Shown: positions 25,293 to 35,899, counted from the stretch's first letter. The stretch: DNA of 64,000 nucleotides from CBDFKQ01 sp965248855 (GCA_965248855.1 CBDFKQ010000012.1:248001-312000), one strand, 5' to 3'. Numbers and translations are program-made. The notes: a model not told the origin generated them from the sequence alone.

Positions 25293-28200
25293 ATGAAAAA
25301 TATATTACCACCATATCGACGAACTTTATTAATTCTTTTGATTTTTATTGCTTCAGGTAAATTCCTTTTAGCACAACCAAATCAGTATGAGCATAGAAAC
25401 TATTTAGGCTGGGTTCGTGATATGAGTACTACAGAGACGCCTTACGAAGGTTGGCCCTCCATCCGAATAGACCCCAACCTAACCGATGATTATGACAAGA
25501 CACTTGATTTTATGGCAGCAAGGGGTTTAAATGAGATTACTCTATGGGGATTATTTACAGCTAAATCGTGGGAACCTGTAATTGAAAATACAATTGACGC
25601 TGACCGAAAAGCATTAATAAATACCTGGGTTAACAAGGCTCATTCACGAGGTATAAAAGTATTATCCGGAATGGGTGTTTTTAGTTGGGGCTTCAGTAAG
25701 ATTATGGATGCCAATCCAAGTGTGAGATGTTCCTGCAATGCAGAAGCAATGGATCCTTCTAATACAGATTCGTGGACATGGCAAAATAAAGTTGTAGATT
25801 ATATAATGAATAATTTTAGTTTTGATGGTATAAGTATGCAAAGTGCAGATTTGGGTCGATGCAATTGTGGAGACTATGCCAAGTATGGAGATATAGAGTA
25901 TCACTCAATAATAAACAATAAAGTTGCAGCATATATCAAGTCCAAAAATACCAATTATATAGTCGGGATAAGTGGATGGGGAATGAATTTTAGCAATGCT
26001 TCTGATATTAACTTTATGAAAACAATGACCACTCATGTTGATTATCTGATTGATGTGGAAGAAACAGCCTTAAGAAACAGTAGAACACACAGGCAAAATA
26101 TAGTGAATGCAATAAGCCCTTGTAAATTCGGCAGTATAGGCAGCCCTAATATTGAACCCATTCAGGTTTTGGAAAGGGATCGATATTTTATACCTACCTA
26201 TTATAGAGCATCTTCAAGGCTCAAGGATCTTTTTGCAGATGGTGGAAGGGCTTGCGAAACTTATTTCCGTGAAAGAGGGAACCCGGGAGATGCAGTTACA
26301 AGTGATGTATTAGGTGCAATAGAAAGCAATGTTAGTGCTGATATATCAACTACTGCTCAGAGTATATTATCTGTCTTTTCTCCTGTTGACAACAGCGCAC
26401 TTACTGACCTTGAAAAACTCTTTAAAGATGCAGAAGATGCCTATTTTAATAATGCACCAAGTAATAACGTAGAGATTATTCTACTTCAGGCCAGAGCCAC
26501 TACAATCCCTCAATTACCCGATTATTTAACCAATATGAGCAGTGATGGAAAGACGAATTATGATAACGCTTTACGTACACTTTACAGCACTGCAACAAAC
26601 TTGCTTACCAGGATAAATAATAAGGACAAAATGCAGCTTGTGATCCGGTGTATAGGGAGAGCCATTAATGATTTAGTTGCTATACGCGGCACAGGTTCCA
26701 ACGTGAGCCTGCCTGAAGGAGCATGGAGAGAAACACCACATAATGTTCCGGGGAAAATAGAGGCCGAAGATTTTGACAAGGGAGGTGAAGGTGTAGCCTA
26801 TCATGTTAACTCGAAAAGCAATTTAGGTAAAAGCTATAGAGCAGATGCTGTCGGTGTGGCATCAGATCCGGGGATTACGGTTATAGGTTATACTGATGAT
26901 TCAGGAGAATGGATAAAATATACTGTAAATATTACAGCAGGCACATACGATATTTATTCAAATATATCTTCGGCGAGTGGAGGTGGAAGACTTAAAATAA
27001 CTGTAGATGGGCAAGAACAAACAGTTTCGATTCCTTCAACCGGTGGATGGGGCACATATCAAAGAATAAAGGTTGGCAGCGTTAGCTTAGGTAGCGGAAG
27101 CAATAAAATTTTAAGATTAGATATACTTACAGGAGGTTATAATATTGATTATATTGATATCGTAGGTTCTGCAACAACGCCCCCTCCAACAACCACATCT
27201 TACTCTATCAATGCAGGTGGAGGAGCAGCAGGAACATTTGCATCTGATGCTTATGTGTCGGGAGGCAATACTTATAGTGGCACTTCTACAATTGATGCAA
27301 GCGGAGTAGCCAATGCAGCACCTGCGGCTGTTTATCAAAGTGAAAGATGGGGACCTTCTACCTATACTTTCCCTTCTTTAGATGCCGCTAAATCATATAC
27401 TGTCCGTTTGCATTTTGCCGAAATATATTTTAATGCGGCAGGAAAACGTAAGTTTAATGTCGACATCAATGGTACAAGGCAACTGACAGATTTTGATGTA
27501 TTCGCTGCAGCAGGAGCAGCCAACAAGGCTTTGGTAAAAGAGTTTACAATTACTCCTAATTCGGGCAACAATATAGTTATTGCTTTCACGAATGGAGCAT
27601 TAGACAATGCCAAGATAAGCGGAATAGAAATTTTCCCGGCAGTTGTTACTCCTCCAACTTCAACAAATCTGGTTGCCAATCCCGGTTTTGAAGCAGATAA
27701 TGCAGGCACAAAAACTCCTCAAGGCTGGAGCGTATGGTCGGCAAGCGGAACAGATAACGGTGTAAGTTATACAGAATCATCAGGCGGTGCAGGCCCTGCT
27801 AATGGAGGAAACTACTATGCAGTACACTACAGTGCTTCTGCCTGGAAACAAGTAAATACTTTACAAAACATTACCGGCTTAGCCAATGGAACCTATCAAT
27901 TAAGCGCTTATGTGAAATCAACGGCAGCCATAGGTAATATGTATGCGGGAAGGTTTGATGCTTCCAATAACTATATTACCACAGCTATACCTGTTACCAC
28001 AACCTGGACACCAATTTCAATGAATGTAGGTGTAACCAATGGCAAATGTGAAATTGGATTTACAAGTATTTCAACTGCCGGCAATCAGTTTATTGCTTTT
28101 GATGATATGAGTTTTACCCTTACAACAACCGCAACAGGTGCAAGAGAAGCAAGTGCCAACGGAAAGAAATCGGAAAACACTGAACCTGCTCTCAACCGCT

Positions 28201-28451
28201 TTAATGTTTATCCTAACCCTTCAAGCGGTATCGCCAATATTTCTTATACGGCAATGCATAACGAACAAATTGCTATTCATCTTTATGATACTCAGGGAAG
28301 ATTGGTTAAAACTATTTTTACCGGAACTGCATTAAAAGGAGTAGAACAAAACTATACTATAGACGGAAGTTCATTAAGAGAAGGTTTGTATATCATTAAA
28401 TTAAAAACTTCTTCTGAAACTATTAATAAAAAAGTGATTTTTAACAGGTAG
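25293..28451 (+). CDS. large T9SS-secreted multidomain carbohydrate-active protein
   Basis: A 1052-residue secreted protein. In order: signal peptide (to about residue 31), an unrecognised N-terminal domain of about 440 residues that reads like a TIM-barrel glycoside hydrolase (NEITLWGLF, SFDGISMQSADL, VDYLIDVEETALR), a CBM6-like module (KIEAEDFDKGG through IDYIDIVG), a malectin-like module (YSINAGGGAAG through ISGIEIFP), a CBM4/9-like module (NLVANPGFE through FDDMSFT) and a T9SS sorting domain (FNVYPNPSSG, ending NKKVIFNR). The ATG at 25293 gives the best signal peptide. Three binding modules suggest action on insoluble polysaccharide. The catalytic family is not recognised. Confidence 0.8.
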   Translation: MKNILPPYRRTLLILLIFIASGKFLLAQPNQYEHRNYLGWVRDMSTTETPYEGWPSIRIDPNLTDDYDKTLDFMAARGLNEITLWGLFTAKSWEPVIENTIDADRKALINTWVNKAHSRGIKVLSGMGVFSWGFSKIMDANPSVRCSCNAEAMDPSNTDSWTWQNKVVDYIMNNFSFDGISMQSADLGRCNCGDYAKYGDIEYHSIINNKVAAYIKSKNTNYIVGISGWGMNFSNASDINFMKTMTTHVDYLIDVEETALRNSRTHRQNIVNAISPCKFGSIGSPNIEPIQVLERDRYFIPTYYRASSRLKDLFADGGRACETYFRERGNPGDAVTSDVLGAIESNVSADISTTAQSILSVFSPVDNSALTDLEKLFKDAEDAYFNNAPSNNVEIILLQARATTIPQLPDYLTNMSSDGKTNYDNALRTLYSTATNLLTRINNKDKMQLVIRCIGRAINDLVAIRGTGSNVSLPEGAWRETPHNVPGKIEAEDFDKGGEGVAYHVNSKSNLGKSYRADAVGVASDPGITVIGYTDDSGEWIKYTVNITAGTYDIYSNISSASGGGRLKITVDGQEQTVSIPSTGGWGTYQRIKVGSVSLGSGSNKILRLDILTGGYNIDYIDIVGSATTPPPTTTSYSINAGGGAAGTFASDAYVSGGNTYSGTSTIDASGVANAAPAAVYQSERWGPSTYTFPSLDAAKSYTVRLHFAEIYFNAAGKRKFNVDINGTRQLTDFDVFAAAGAANKALVKEFTITPNSGNNIVIAFTNGALDNAKISGIEIFPAVVTPPTSTNLVANPGFEADNAGTKTPQGWSVWSASGTDNGVSYTESSGGAGPANGGNYYAVHYSASAWKQVNTLQNITGLANGTYQLSAYVKSTAAIGNMYAGRFDASNNYITTAIPVTTTWTPISMNVGVTNGKCEIGFTSISTAGNQFIAFDDMSFTLTTTATGAREASANGKKSENTEPALNRFNVYPNPSSGIANISYTAMHNEQIAIHLYDTQGRLVKTIFTGTALKGVEQNYTIDGSSLREGLYIIKLKTSSETINKKVIFNR

Positions 28452-28486
28452 ATGTTATGGTAATAACAATATCTGTTAATTCTAAG

Positions 28487-28531
28487 TTATAATAGTAATT
28501 AATTTTAAAAAAAAATTAATTACTATTATAA
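28487..28531. terminator. perfect 20-bp hairpin after the T9SS gene
   Basis: Arms 28487-28506 and 28512-28531 are exactly complementary with an AAAAA loop. They are AT-rich and lie 35 bp after the stop. There is no T-tract after the distal arm, but the arm itself is T-rich. Likely 3'-end structure. Confidence 0.6.
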
Positions 28532-28703
28532 CTATATCTCTGTTTCATTAATGAAAAAGTCTGTTCATTAAACATTGTCAAGTATTAATATTTTTATTTA
28601 AGATAAAGGAATTTATTATTTATAAATCGAATTATGCCCAACCAATGGTTTGTTTTTTGATTAGTTAAAAAAATAATTGAAAAGGCCAATCTTTTGATTA
28701 TTA

Positions 28704-28742
28704 CAAAAAAAAATCCTTCGGAAAAATTCCAAAGGATTTTTA
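28704..28742 (-). terminator. terminator of the polyketide operon
   Basis: On the minus strand AATCCTTTGGAA pairs with TCCGAAGGATT (one G-T pair) and is followed by about nine T. It starts 25 bp after the lipocalin-like stop codon and closes the PKS-lipocalin operon. Confidence 0.8.
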
Positions 28743-28765
28743 AGTAAAACCAAATTGTACTTTTA

Positions 28766-29206
28766 TTAACTATTAATTTTTTTCCACGAAACCTCAAAAA
28801 CAGTTTCAATACCATTTGATAAAATGGGTTGTGTGGAAAGGGTTAAAATATCTCCATTAAGTTTTCCATATCTGAATTGATTCATTCCTACCCAATTTGG
28901 ATAGAGGCTGCCTGTTACATGATGAGTTATTTCTCCGGGATTATTTTCAATGTAATCACCGTAGTAAGCCAGATAACTTGTAAAGGCTTCAGACATTTCG
29001 CTGCCTGTACCTCCATTAAATGCTTCTGATTCAAACTTTTTTCTATTGCTTTTCATCAGTTGGGCATTCATTTTTCCATTTTTATCGTACATTAATATGC
29101 CTTGTGGATTTTCTCCAAAATAATTGACAATTTCTCCTTTTTCATTTTTAAAAGTCCAGGATATAAGTTGCCAACTGCCAATTATTTTTTCGGTTAATTT
29201 TTCCAT
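28766..29206 (-). CDS. lipocalin-like domain protein of the PKS operon
   Basis: A 146-residue protein of the lipocalin-like family 5 type. It opens with EKIIGSWQLISWTFKNEKGE and continues GILMYDKNGKMNAQL and FTSYLAYYGDYIENNPGEI, a calycin barrel with the GSW motif near the N-terminus. It has no signal peptide. The ATG at 29204-29206 lies 11 bp after the polyketide synthase stop; a longer frame would overlap that gene by 86 bp and is less likely. Such proteins occur beside polyketide synthases and may bind, cyclise or release the product, an inference. Confidence 0.8.
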   Translation of the reverse strand: MEKLTEKIIGSWQLISWTFKNEKGEIVNYFGENPQGILMYDKNGKMNAQLMKSNRKKFESEAFNGGTGSEMSEAFTSYLAYYGDYIENNPGEITHHVTGSLYPNWVGMNQFRYGKLNGDILTLSTQPILSNGIETVFEVSWKKINS

Positions 29207-29216
29207 ATTGATTAAA

Positions 29217-32200
29217 TTAATTAACAATCGCCATTGTGGTTGGAATGGTTCTTCCTGCAAGCGCACCCTTCCAAACAAGTTGTACACCTCCCAGTAATTC
29301 ATCGCTCACCATTGTGGCAACAAATGCCGGATCGTGTTCAATATAGCGGTGACCACCATTTCTGGAAATTAATTTAAAGGAGCTGTTGGTTTCTTTTTGC
29401 CATTTCTCCATTTGTTCTTGCTGCACACTTTGGTCTTTGCTTCCATGAATGGCAATTAATGGGATTTCAAAAGCATCTTCCCTTTTAAATTCATATTGTG
29501 TTAATATTTGCAAATCAGATCTTAAAATATTAACCAATATTTCCTGTAATTCTTCATCCGCAATGTTTTCATGACTTAAGTGAGGAAAACGTTTAATCAG
29601 TTCGGCCTGAGTTAAAGTATATTCAACCTGTTTTTTATCGTAAGAACCTAACCACGGTGTAGAAGAAACGAACATTTTAACAGGTAGAGCCTGATTTAAT
29701 CTTCTTAACTCGCGCGTTACTTCAAATAATAATGCACCTCCCATACTGTGCCCAAAGAATGCAAATGGTTTATCGAGCTTTTGCATTAAGTGTGCTGTTA
29801 AATTTTTAACGAGGCTCTCCATATCATGGTATGCAGGTTCATTGATTCTTGTTCCTCTTCCCGGAAGTTCGATACAAACCATTTCAACATCTGCATTTAA
29901 ATGTTCTTCCCAACCATTAAATAAACTGCTGCTTCCTCCCGCATCATGAAAGCAAAACAACCTCATCGATGCATTTTTATTTGGCTTAGGTATTACCAGC
30001 CAATCTCCACCTGCTTTTATTAATTCTTTAGCGGTTGAAATTTCTTTTAAAGATATTTCATGTAAGAAAACGGCATACTCACTTATACTTGGCTGCATCC
30101 AAAATGTAGTAACCGAAAGCTTACATTTAAAAATTTTCTCTAAAAGGTTTCTTAATTGAATGGCCATTAATGAATCAATTCCCAACCCTTTAAAAGTCAT
30201 TGAATTGTTTATGCGGTCAATCGGTGCTTTAATAATTTTCGAAACCTGAGAAATAAGTTGTGTTTCGATGGAAGCCAGTTGAGCTTCTTTAGATGCAGCG
30301 CTTAACAATGATTCAAGGAAATCTTGTTGTTTATCATCTTCTTTTACATTTTCCAATAAATTTGATAAATAACCTGTTCGGGCAAGTGAGGAGTAATAAC
30401 TTGCGCATTGTGTTGCATCAAGTTTTAATATTCCCATTTGAGTATAAGATTTATTGTAGATTTTACTTAAAATTCCTAAAGCATCACTCATATTCACTGC
30501 TTCAAAACCTTCAGCTTTAGCATATTTTTCTAAATCCGATGAGTTTGCAACCATTCCCACATCTTTCATAACACCCCAATTTATGCTCATGGCAGCTAAA
30601 CCTTTTTGTTTGCGGTGGTGGGCAAGTGCATCTAAAAACGAATTTGCAGCTACATAACTTGATTGGCCGCTTAGACCTATTAAAGCGGAAGCAGATGAGA
30701 ATAAAACGAAACAATCCAAAGGCATTTCCTGAGTAAGTAAATGCAAATTCCAGGCGCCTTTTACTTTCGGAGAAAGTATGGTATTGAAAGTTTGTGCATT
30801 ATGCTCTAAAATTGTTTTTGCTTCTATTAATCCTGCTGCATGAATAACCCCACCCAATGCCGGCATATGTGCTTCAATGTCACTAAAGGCCGCCTTAAGC
30901 ATAGTATAATCACTTACATCGGCATCGATCAATCTGAAATTCCCACCTGCTGATTGTAAGGTTTTTATTTTTTCGTTTATTTCTGCAGATGCTTTACCGG
31001 AGCGGCTAAGTAAAGCAAAGTGACGTGCCCCTCTTTCAAACATCCATTCTAAATATGAAAATCCTAATCCCCTAAAACCGGTTATTAAATAAGTAGCATT
31101 TGAGTTAAACTCCGGTTCTGTCCATTCGTAAGAATTTTCTATTTGATTGCTTAAGCGTGATACATATTTTTTTGACCCTCTTATAGCAGTTTCATCTTCA
31201 TTGCTTTCTGTTCTTAATAATTCGGCAAATAAGGTATTTATTTCTTCCTCAGTAAATTTAAAACTTAAATCAAACCTTCTGCAAGAGTAAGAAGATTGTT
31301 CATTGGCAACAACTCTGGATAAACCCCAAAGCGGAGAGTTTACAACATTAACAGGTGATAATTCATTTCCTATTTTATTTACCCCATTAGTTATTATACA
31401 TAATTTAGGCAGGTGAGTTAATTTAAAAGAAGCTAAGCTTTGCAATAAATATGTTAAACTTAAACTGCCCAGTTTTTGTAATTCAATAATTTCTTCTGCA
31501 TTACATTCTGTGGTATTCCAATGTGTGTAAATGCTGCTGCAATGAACAATGCCTGCAATTTTTTTATTTTCTGTAATTAACAAATTATTTAATAATTGGT
31601 CATAGTGGCTTTTCTTACCATAATTTATTTTAAAATCCAGCTCTTCATGCCCCCAACTTGTTGATTTTACCTGTTCGTAAAGCCCATCATATGCAACATG
31701 GATATATTCTATGCCTTCCGATTTAAAATGCTTACTTAATTGCCTGCTTATACCGGAAGTTTCTCCTAAAATTAACCAACAGCCTTCTTCTGCCATAAGC
31801 GGTTTTTTAACTATTGGCGATTGTTCGAGCCATGTATTTTTATATAACCAGCTTTTTAATTCACCTTCCTGATCCTTCACCATTTGAGTATCCAATACCT
31901 TTCCTTTCAGCCCTGTAACTTGCATTATTGAATTACCACCGGGAGTGAAAAGTAAAATATCGGCACATACTTCTGTTATTTGTTCACTAATATTATTTTG
32001 ATTTAGTTTTGCATACACCCATAATTCATCTTGAGGATTATAATCATGTAACAGATTAAAATTACCGATTGAGGTTAAGAAAGTAGTCCTTTCGGCTTTA
32101 ATATTATTAGAATCAACAATATTTGTAAAAAGCGAATGGAAACAAACATCAGCTAAAACAGGATGAAGGTTGTATTGGTGCGATGATTTTTTAACTCTTT

Positions 32201-35200
32201 CATCAAGAGAAATTTTACACACTACTTCATTTTCATATTTCCAAAACTCTTCAACACCTTGAAAATAATTACCATAATTTAAACCCAGTGTTTCCAACAG
32301 TTCATAATAAATTCTTCCTTCAAGTCTTTTACCTGAAGTAAATGTTTCCAGATCCGGTAATTGAATTAAATTAATGTTATTATTTTCTGATAAAGCCGTT
32401 CCATCAGCGAGTAAAAGCCAAGGTTCATTCTTGCCCGGTTTGCGATAAAAATTAAATTTAATTTCGTTTAAATTAATTATTTCAATTTTAATCTGAATGG
32501 TAATTGATTTTTGATCTTCAAATACAACGGGTTTGTGAAAGTTAAGTTGCTCAATGGTATGTTTGCCTTTTCCCCATAGTTCATTACATGCAGCAAGTGC
32601 AAATTCCAGATAAGCAGCACCGGGCAATACAGCAACTCCATTTACCTGATGATCTTTTAAATAAGGATGAGTACCAAGGCTGATTTCTGTTTCCCAAAAA
32701 CGGATTTTATCAGATTCTGCCAAAGTAACTTCTCTGCCAAGTAAAGGATTCAAATTATTTCCTTTTAACGATTGTCTTTCATCTGAGTGATCTTCCAGTT
32801 CATACTTTTCGCGTTGAAAAGGATAACCGGGCAGTTCGGTATGAATATTATTAACTTCATTATAAAATTCTTTCCAGTTAATATTATATCCTTTTGCAAA
32901 TAACTCTCCAAAGAAACTGTAAATTGTTTCTCTTTCAGCTTTGTTGCGTAATAAAGAGGGGATGCTTACAGCTTTTGAATTAAATGCTTCCGCGCATTCG
33001 CCTACAGCATTAGTTAATACAGGGTGAGGGCTTACTTCTATAAAATAAGTATATTTTTCTTTTAACAATTGTTCTATAACACCTGAAAATTGAACTGTTC
33101 CTCTTAAATTGTTAACCCAATAATCAGCGTCCATATTTTCTCCGTCTAATTCCAAATTAAGAACCGTTGAAAATAAAGGTGTTGAATTTTTTAAAGGATT
33201 AATGTTTTTTAATGCATCTCTTAAAAGTTCTTTTAGAGGATCCATTTGCGGGCTGTGAGATGCTACATCCACTTTAACTTGTTTGCAAAACAAACCTTTT
33301 ACTTCTAATTCTGCTAATACCGATTCTATGGATGTTTGGTCGCCTGCAATTACAGTTGATTTTGGGCTGTTGCTTACCGCTACTGATAATTTACCGGTGT
33401 ATTTTTTAATTATATTTTCTGCATCTAAAACAGTAAGTTCGGTTACTGCCATTGCACCACCCTTGCCACTTACGGTTTTCATAAGTTTACTTCTGGTGCA
33501 TATTATTTGTGATGCATCATTCAAACTTAAACTTCCGGCAATATAAGCTGCTGCTACTTCTCCCATACTATGCCCGACTACAGCATCAGGGATAACTCCC
33601 CAGCTTTTCCATAATTTTGCAAGTGAAATTTGGATTGCAAATAATGTTGGTTGAATAATATCTATTTCATCCAGGCGGCTGTTTTCAGGCTCTGCAAAAA
33701 GTTGTTCTGTTAAGCTCCATGTTGTAAACGGTGCAAAAGCATTTTCGCATTCTTCAATAGATTGTTTGAAAACAGGTTCTTTTTCAAACAATTCCCTGCC
33801 CATTCCTAACCACTGCGAACCTTGACCCGGAAAGATGAATGCTATTTTCCCCTTGTTTACAATACCACCTGAAATATTATCTGATTTATCATTTAAAAAC
33901 GATTCAAGATTTTGAATAATTTCATATTTGTTATATCCGGAAACCATCGTTCTGTATTCAAATGCCGGCCTCTTTAGTGCCGATACTGCACAAAGTTTAA
34001 AAAGTGACTCTTCAGCATTATCAACATTTGTTTCTAAATGAGTAATATATTGTTTTACATAAGCCTTTAAAGCATTTTCTGATTTTGCCGAAATCGGTAA
34101 AATAAATTTAGCATTTTCATTAATTGAAAAAGAACTGCTTAATGCCAACGGTCTGTATTCTTCCAAAACTGCATGGGCATTCGTACCTCCCCAACCGAAT
34201 GAATTTATTCCGGCTTTTAAGGTTTCATTGCCAACAGTAGGCCATTTACTCAATACATTTTGGACTTTTAATTTAAGTTTTGAAAAATTAATATCAGGAT
34301 TTGGAGTTTTAAAATTTAAATTTGGCGGTAACATTTTGTGGTACATAGATAAAACCACTTTTAATAAACCTGCTATCCCTGCCGCACCTTCCAAATGACC
34401 AATGTTTGTTTTAACAGAGCCGACATGCAATGGATGGTTGCTTTGCCTGTTTTCACTAAAAAATTCGCCTAAAGCTCTGGATTCAGTTGGATCACCTAAT
34501 CGAGTGCCTGTTCCATGTGCTTCAACATAATGAATTTCTTCAGGTTTAATGCCTGATTTTAAGTAAGCTGCTTTTAAAACTTCTTTTTGACCTTCAACAC
34601 TTGTTGCCGGCAGATTAACATTATATCCATTATTATTTAAAGCCGTTCCTCTAATAACTGCGTAAATTTTATCCCCGTCACGTTCAGCATCAGATAGTTT
34701 TTTTAATAATAACATTCCTGCTCCTTCGCCTCTTACAAAACCATCAGCACCTGCATCAAAAGTACTGCATCTACCTTTTTTTGATAATCCTCCAAATTTT
34801 GTCAATAAAATATATTGGTCCGGGTCAAGACAATGGTTTACTGCACCTGCCATTACCATTTCACTGCTGCCATCCCATAAACTTTGGCAGGCTAAATGTA
34901 TGGCCACTAAAGAGGAAGAGCAACCTGTGTCCATTACTAAACTTGGCCCTCTAAAACCATAAGTGAAAGATATTCTGTTAGCAATAATATTTGATGATTG
35001 GCCTACGGCTGAGTGCGAAGTAACAGAGGCATTTTTATGTTTTCTTAAATGTTCAAAATCACTCCAAATGTTACCAATATAAACGCCTACTTTTTTCCCT
35101 TGAATTGAATCAAAAGGTATGCTTGAACTTTCCATACTTTCCCAGGCCAATTCAAGCATGAGTTTTTGTGATGGGTTCATTTCAATTGCTTCGGATGGCG

Positions 35201-35471
35201 AAATATTAAAAAAGAAAGGATCAAAATCATGTATCTTTTTCAACATGGCTGCATGCCTTTGATGCGTTTTATTGATTGCAGTACTATCAGCATCGTAATA
35301 ATCGTCAACATTCCAACGATCTTTGGGGATTTCTTTTACTGCATCTACTCCTTTACTTAATAAGTCCCAAAATGCCTGAATATTGTCAGCTTCGGGAAAA
35401 CGACATGAGATGCCAACAATTGCTATTGGAGAATAATTTTCTGATTGCGGAATTGAGTTAATTTGACCCAT
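29217..35471 (-). CDS. single-module type I polyketide synthase (KS-AT-DH-KR-ACP-TE)
   Basis: A 2084-residue reducing synthase. KS (about 14-440): Cys184 in DTGCSSSLVA (Gly replaces the usual Ala), His319 in EAHGTGT and His359 in NIGHLEG. AT (543-850): Ser635 in GHSMGE, with VASHSPQM at the specificity loop. DH (about 905-1200): His941 in HQVNGVAVLPG and Asp1108 in HPVLADVCFH, both present. KR (about 1225-1690): cofactor loop TGFRGLG (variant of TGGTGGLG), catalytic Ser1593, Tyr1606 and Asn1610. ACP: Ser1767 in GIDSLMA. TE (1835-2055): Ser1909 in GHSMGG and His2041. There is no ER or methyltransferase, so an iterative enzyme would give a polyene or partly unsaturated chain. The terminal TE resembles type II editing thioesterases. 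Confidence 0.95.
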   Translation of the reverse strand: MGQINSIPQSENYSPIAIVGISCRFPEADNIQAFWDLLSKGVDAVKEIPKDRWNVDDYYDADSTAINKTHQRHAAMLKKIHDFDPFFFNISPSEAIEMNPSQKLMLELAWESMESSSIPFDSIQGKKVGVYIGNIWSDFEHLRKHKNASVTSHSAVGQSSNIIANRISFTYGFRGPSLVMDTGCSSSLVAIHLACQSLWDGSSEMVMAGAVNHCLDPDQYILLTKFGGLSKKGRCSTFDAGADGFVRGEGAGMLLLKKLSDAERDGDKIYAVIRGTALNNNGYNVNLPATSVEGQKEVLKAAYLKSGIKPEEIHYVEAHGTGTRLGDPTESRALGEFFSENRQSNHPLHVGSVKTNIGHLEGAAGIAGLLKVVLSMYHKMLPPNLNFKTPNPDINFSKLKLKVQNVLSKWPTVGNETLKAGINSFGWGGTNAHAVLEEYRPLALSSSFSINENAKFILPISAKSENALKAYVKQYITHLETNVDNAEESLFKLCAVSALKRPAFEYRTMVSGYNKYEIIQNLESFLNDKSDNISGGIVNKGKIAFIFPGQGSQWLGMGRELFEKEPVFKQSIEECENAFAPFTTWSLTEQLFAEPENSRLDEIDIIQPTLFAIQISLAKLWKSWGVIPDAVVGHSMGEVAAAYIAGSLSLNDASQIICTRSKLMKTVSGKGGAMAVTELTVLDAENIIKKYTGKLSVAVSNSPKSTVIAGDQTSIESVLAELEVKGLFCKQVKVDVASHSPQMDPLKELLRDALKNINPLKNSTPLFSTVLNLELDGENMDADYWVNNLRGTVQFSGVIEQLLKEKYTYFIEVSPHPVLTNAVGECAEAFNSKAVSIPSLLRNKAERETIYSFFGELFAKGYNINWKEFYNEVNNIHTELPGYPFQREKYELEDHSDERQSLKGNNLNPLLGREVTLAESDKIRFWETEISLGTHPYLKDHQVNGVAVLPGAAYLEFALAACNELWGKGKHTIEQLNFHKPVVFEDQKSITIQIKIEIINLNEIKFNFYRKPGKNEPWLLLADGTALSENNNINLIQLPDLETFTSGKRLEGRIYYELLETLGLNYGNYFQGVEEFWKYENEVVCKISLDERVKKSSHQYNLHPVLADVCFHSLFTNIVDSNNIKAERTTFLTSIGNFNLLHDYNPQDELWVYAKLNQNNISEQITEVCADILLFTPGGNSIMQVTGLKGKVLDTQMVKDQEGELKSWLYKNTWLEQSPIVKKPLMAEEGCWLILGETSGISRQLSKHFKSEGIEYIHVAYDGLYEQVKSTSWGHEELDFKINYGKKSHYDQLLNNLLITENKKIAGIVHCSSIYTHWNTTECNAEEIIELQKLGSLSLTYLLQSLASFKLTHLPKLCIITNGVNKIGNELSPVNVVNSPLWGLSRVVANEQSSYSCRRFDLSFKFTEEEINTLFAELLRTESNEDETAIRGSKKYVSRLSNQIENSYEWTEPEFNSNATYLITGFRGLGFSYLEWMFERGARHFALLSRSGKASAEINEKIKTLQSAGGNFRLIDADVSDYTMLKAAFSDIEAHMPALGGVIHAAGLIEAKTILEHNAQTFNTILSPKVKGAWNLHLLTQEMPLDCFVLFSSASALIGLSGQSSYVAANSFLDALAHHRKQKGLAAMSINWGVMKDVGMVANSSDLEKYAKAEGFEAVNMSDALGILSKIYNKSYTQMGILKLDATQCASYYSSLARTGYLSNLLENVKEDDKQQDFLESLLSAASKEAQLASIETQLISQVSKIIKAPIDRINNSMTFKGLGIDSLMAIQLRNLLEKIFKCKLSVTTFWMQPSISEYAVFLHEISLKEISTAKELIKAGGDWLVIPKPNKNASMRLFCFHDAGGSSSLFNGWEEHLNADVEMVCIELPGRGTRINEPAYHDMESLVKNLTAHLMQKLDKPFAFFGHSMGGALLFEVTRELRRLNQALPVKMFVSSTPWLGSYDKKQVEYTLTQAELIKRFPHLSHENIADEELQEILVNILRSDLQILTQYEFKREDAFEIPLIAIHGSKDQSVQQEQMEKWQKETNSSFKLISRNGGHRYIEHDPAFVATMVSDELLGGVQLVWKGALAGRTIPTTMAIVN

Positions 35472-35899
35472 AGGATTAGATCTTTAAAGTTTGGTTTTAG
35501 GAAATTAATTAAAATAAAAAATGGATTAATGTAAGCAAGACATGCATTAAAAAGCATATCCAAGTAATTCTACAAAATCTAAAAAATAATTTTAAGGGGC
35601 GTGATATATGTGTCCTACTAAACGAACAATACAAACGTACAGGAGATAAATGTTATAATATTTAGTTAATCAATGATAAACATACTTATGAATGTTTTAA
35701 CATGCTTTAGTTTAAATAGACAGAAAGGAAGGGTACTTTAACAGATATTATCGTTGTTTTATATAATAAATCTATGTAATTATTAAATGTTTTAAATAAT
35801 GCCTATATCTTATATTAATTACATTGGGGGAGACAACTATGTATATTAATTCGTTTAACTAAAATTTATTACATAATTATTGTGTATTCTTTTTTATTC
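35472..35899. other. promoter region of the polyketide operon
   Basis: 428 bp between two minus-strand genes with no credible frame. It is AT-rich, and no strong hairpin or known operator is visible. It should hold the promoter of the synthase operon and any terminator following the transferase gene would be expected nearer 35899, where I see none. Confidence 0.4.

Noticed and set aside
28594..28815. A minus-strand frame after the lipocalin-like gene
   Set aside because: It spans the operon terminator and overlaps the lipocalin gene in another phase; no family.
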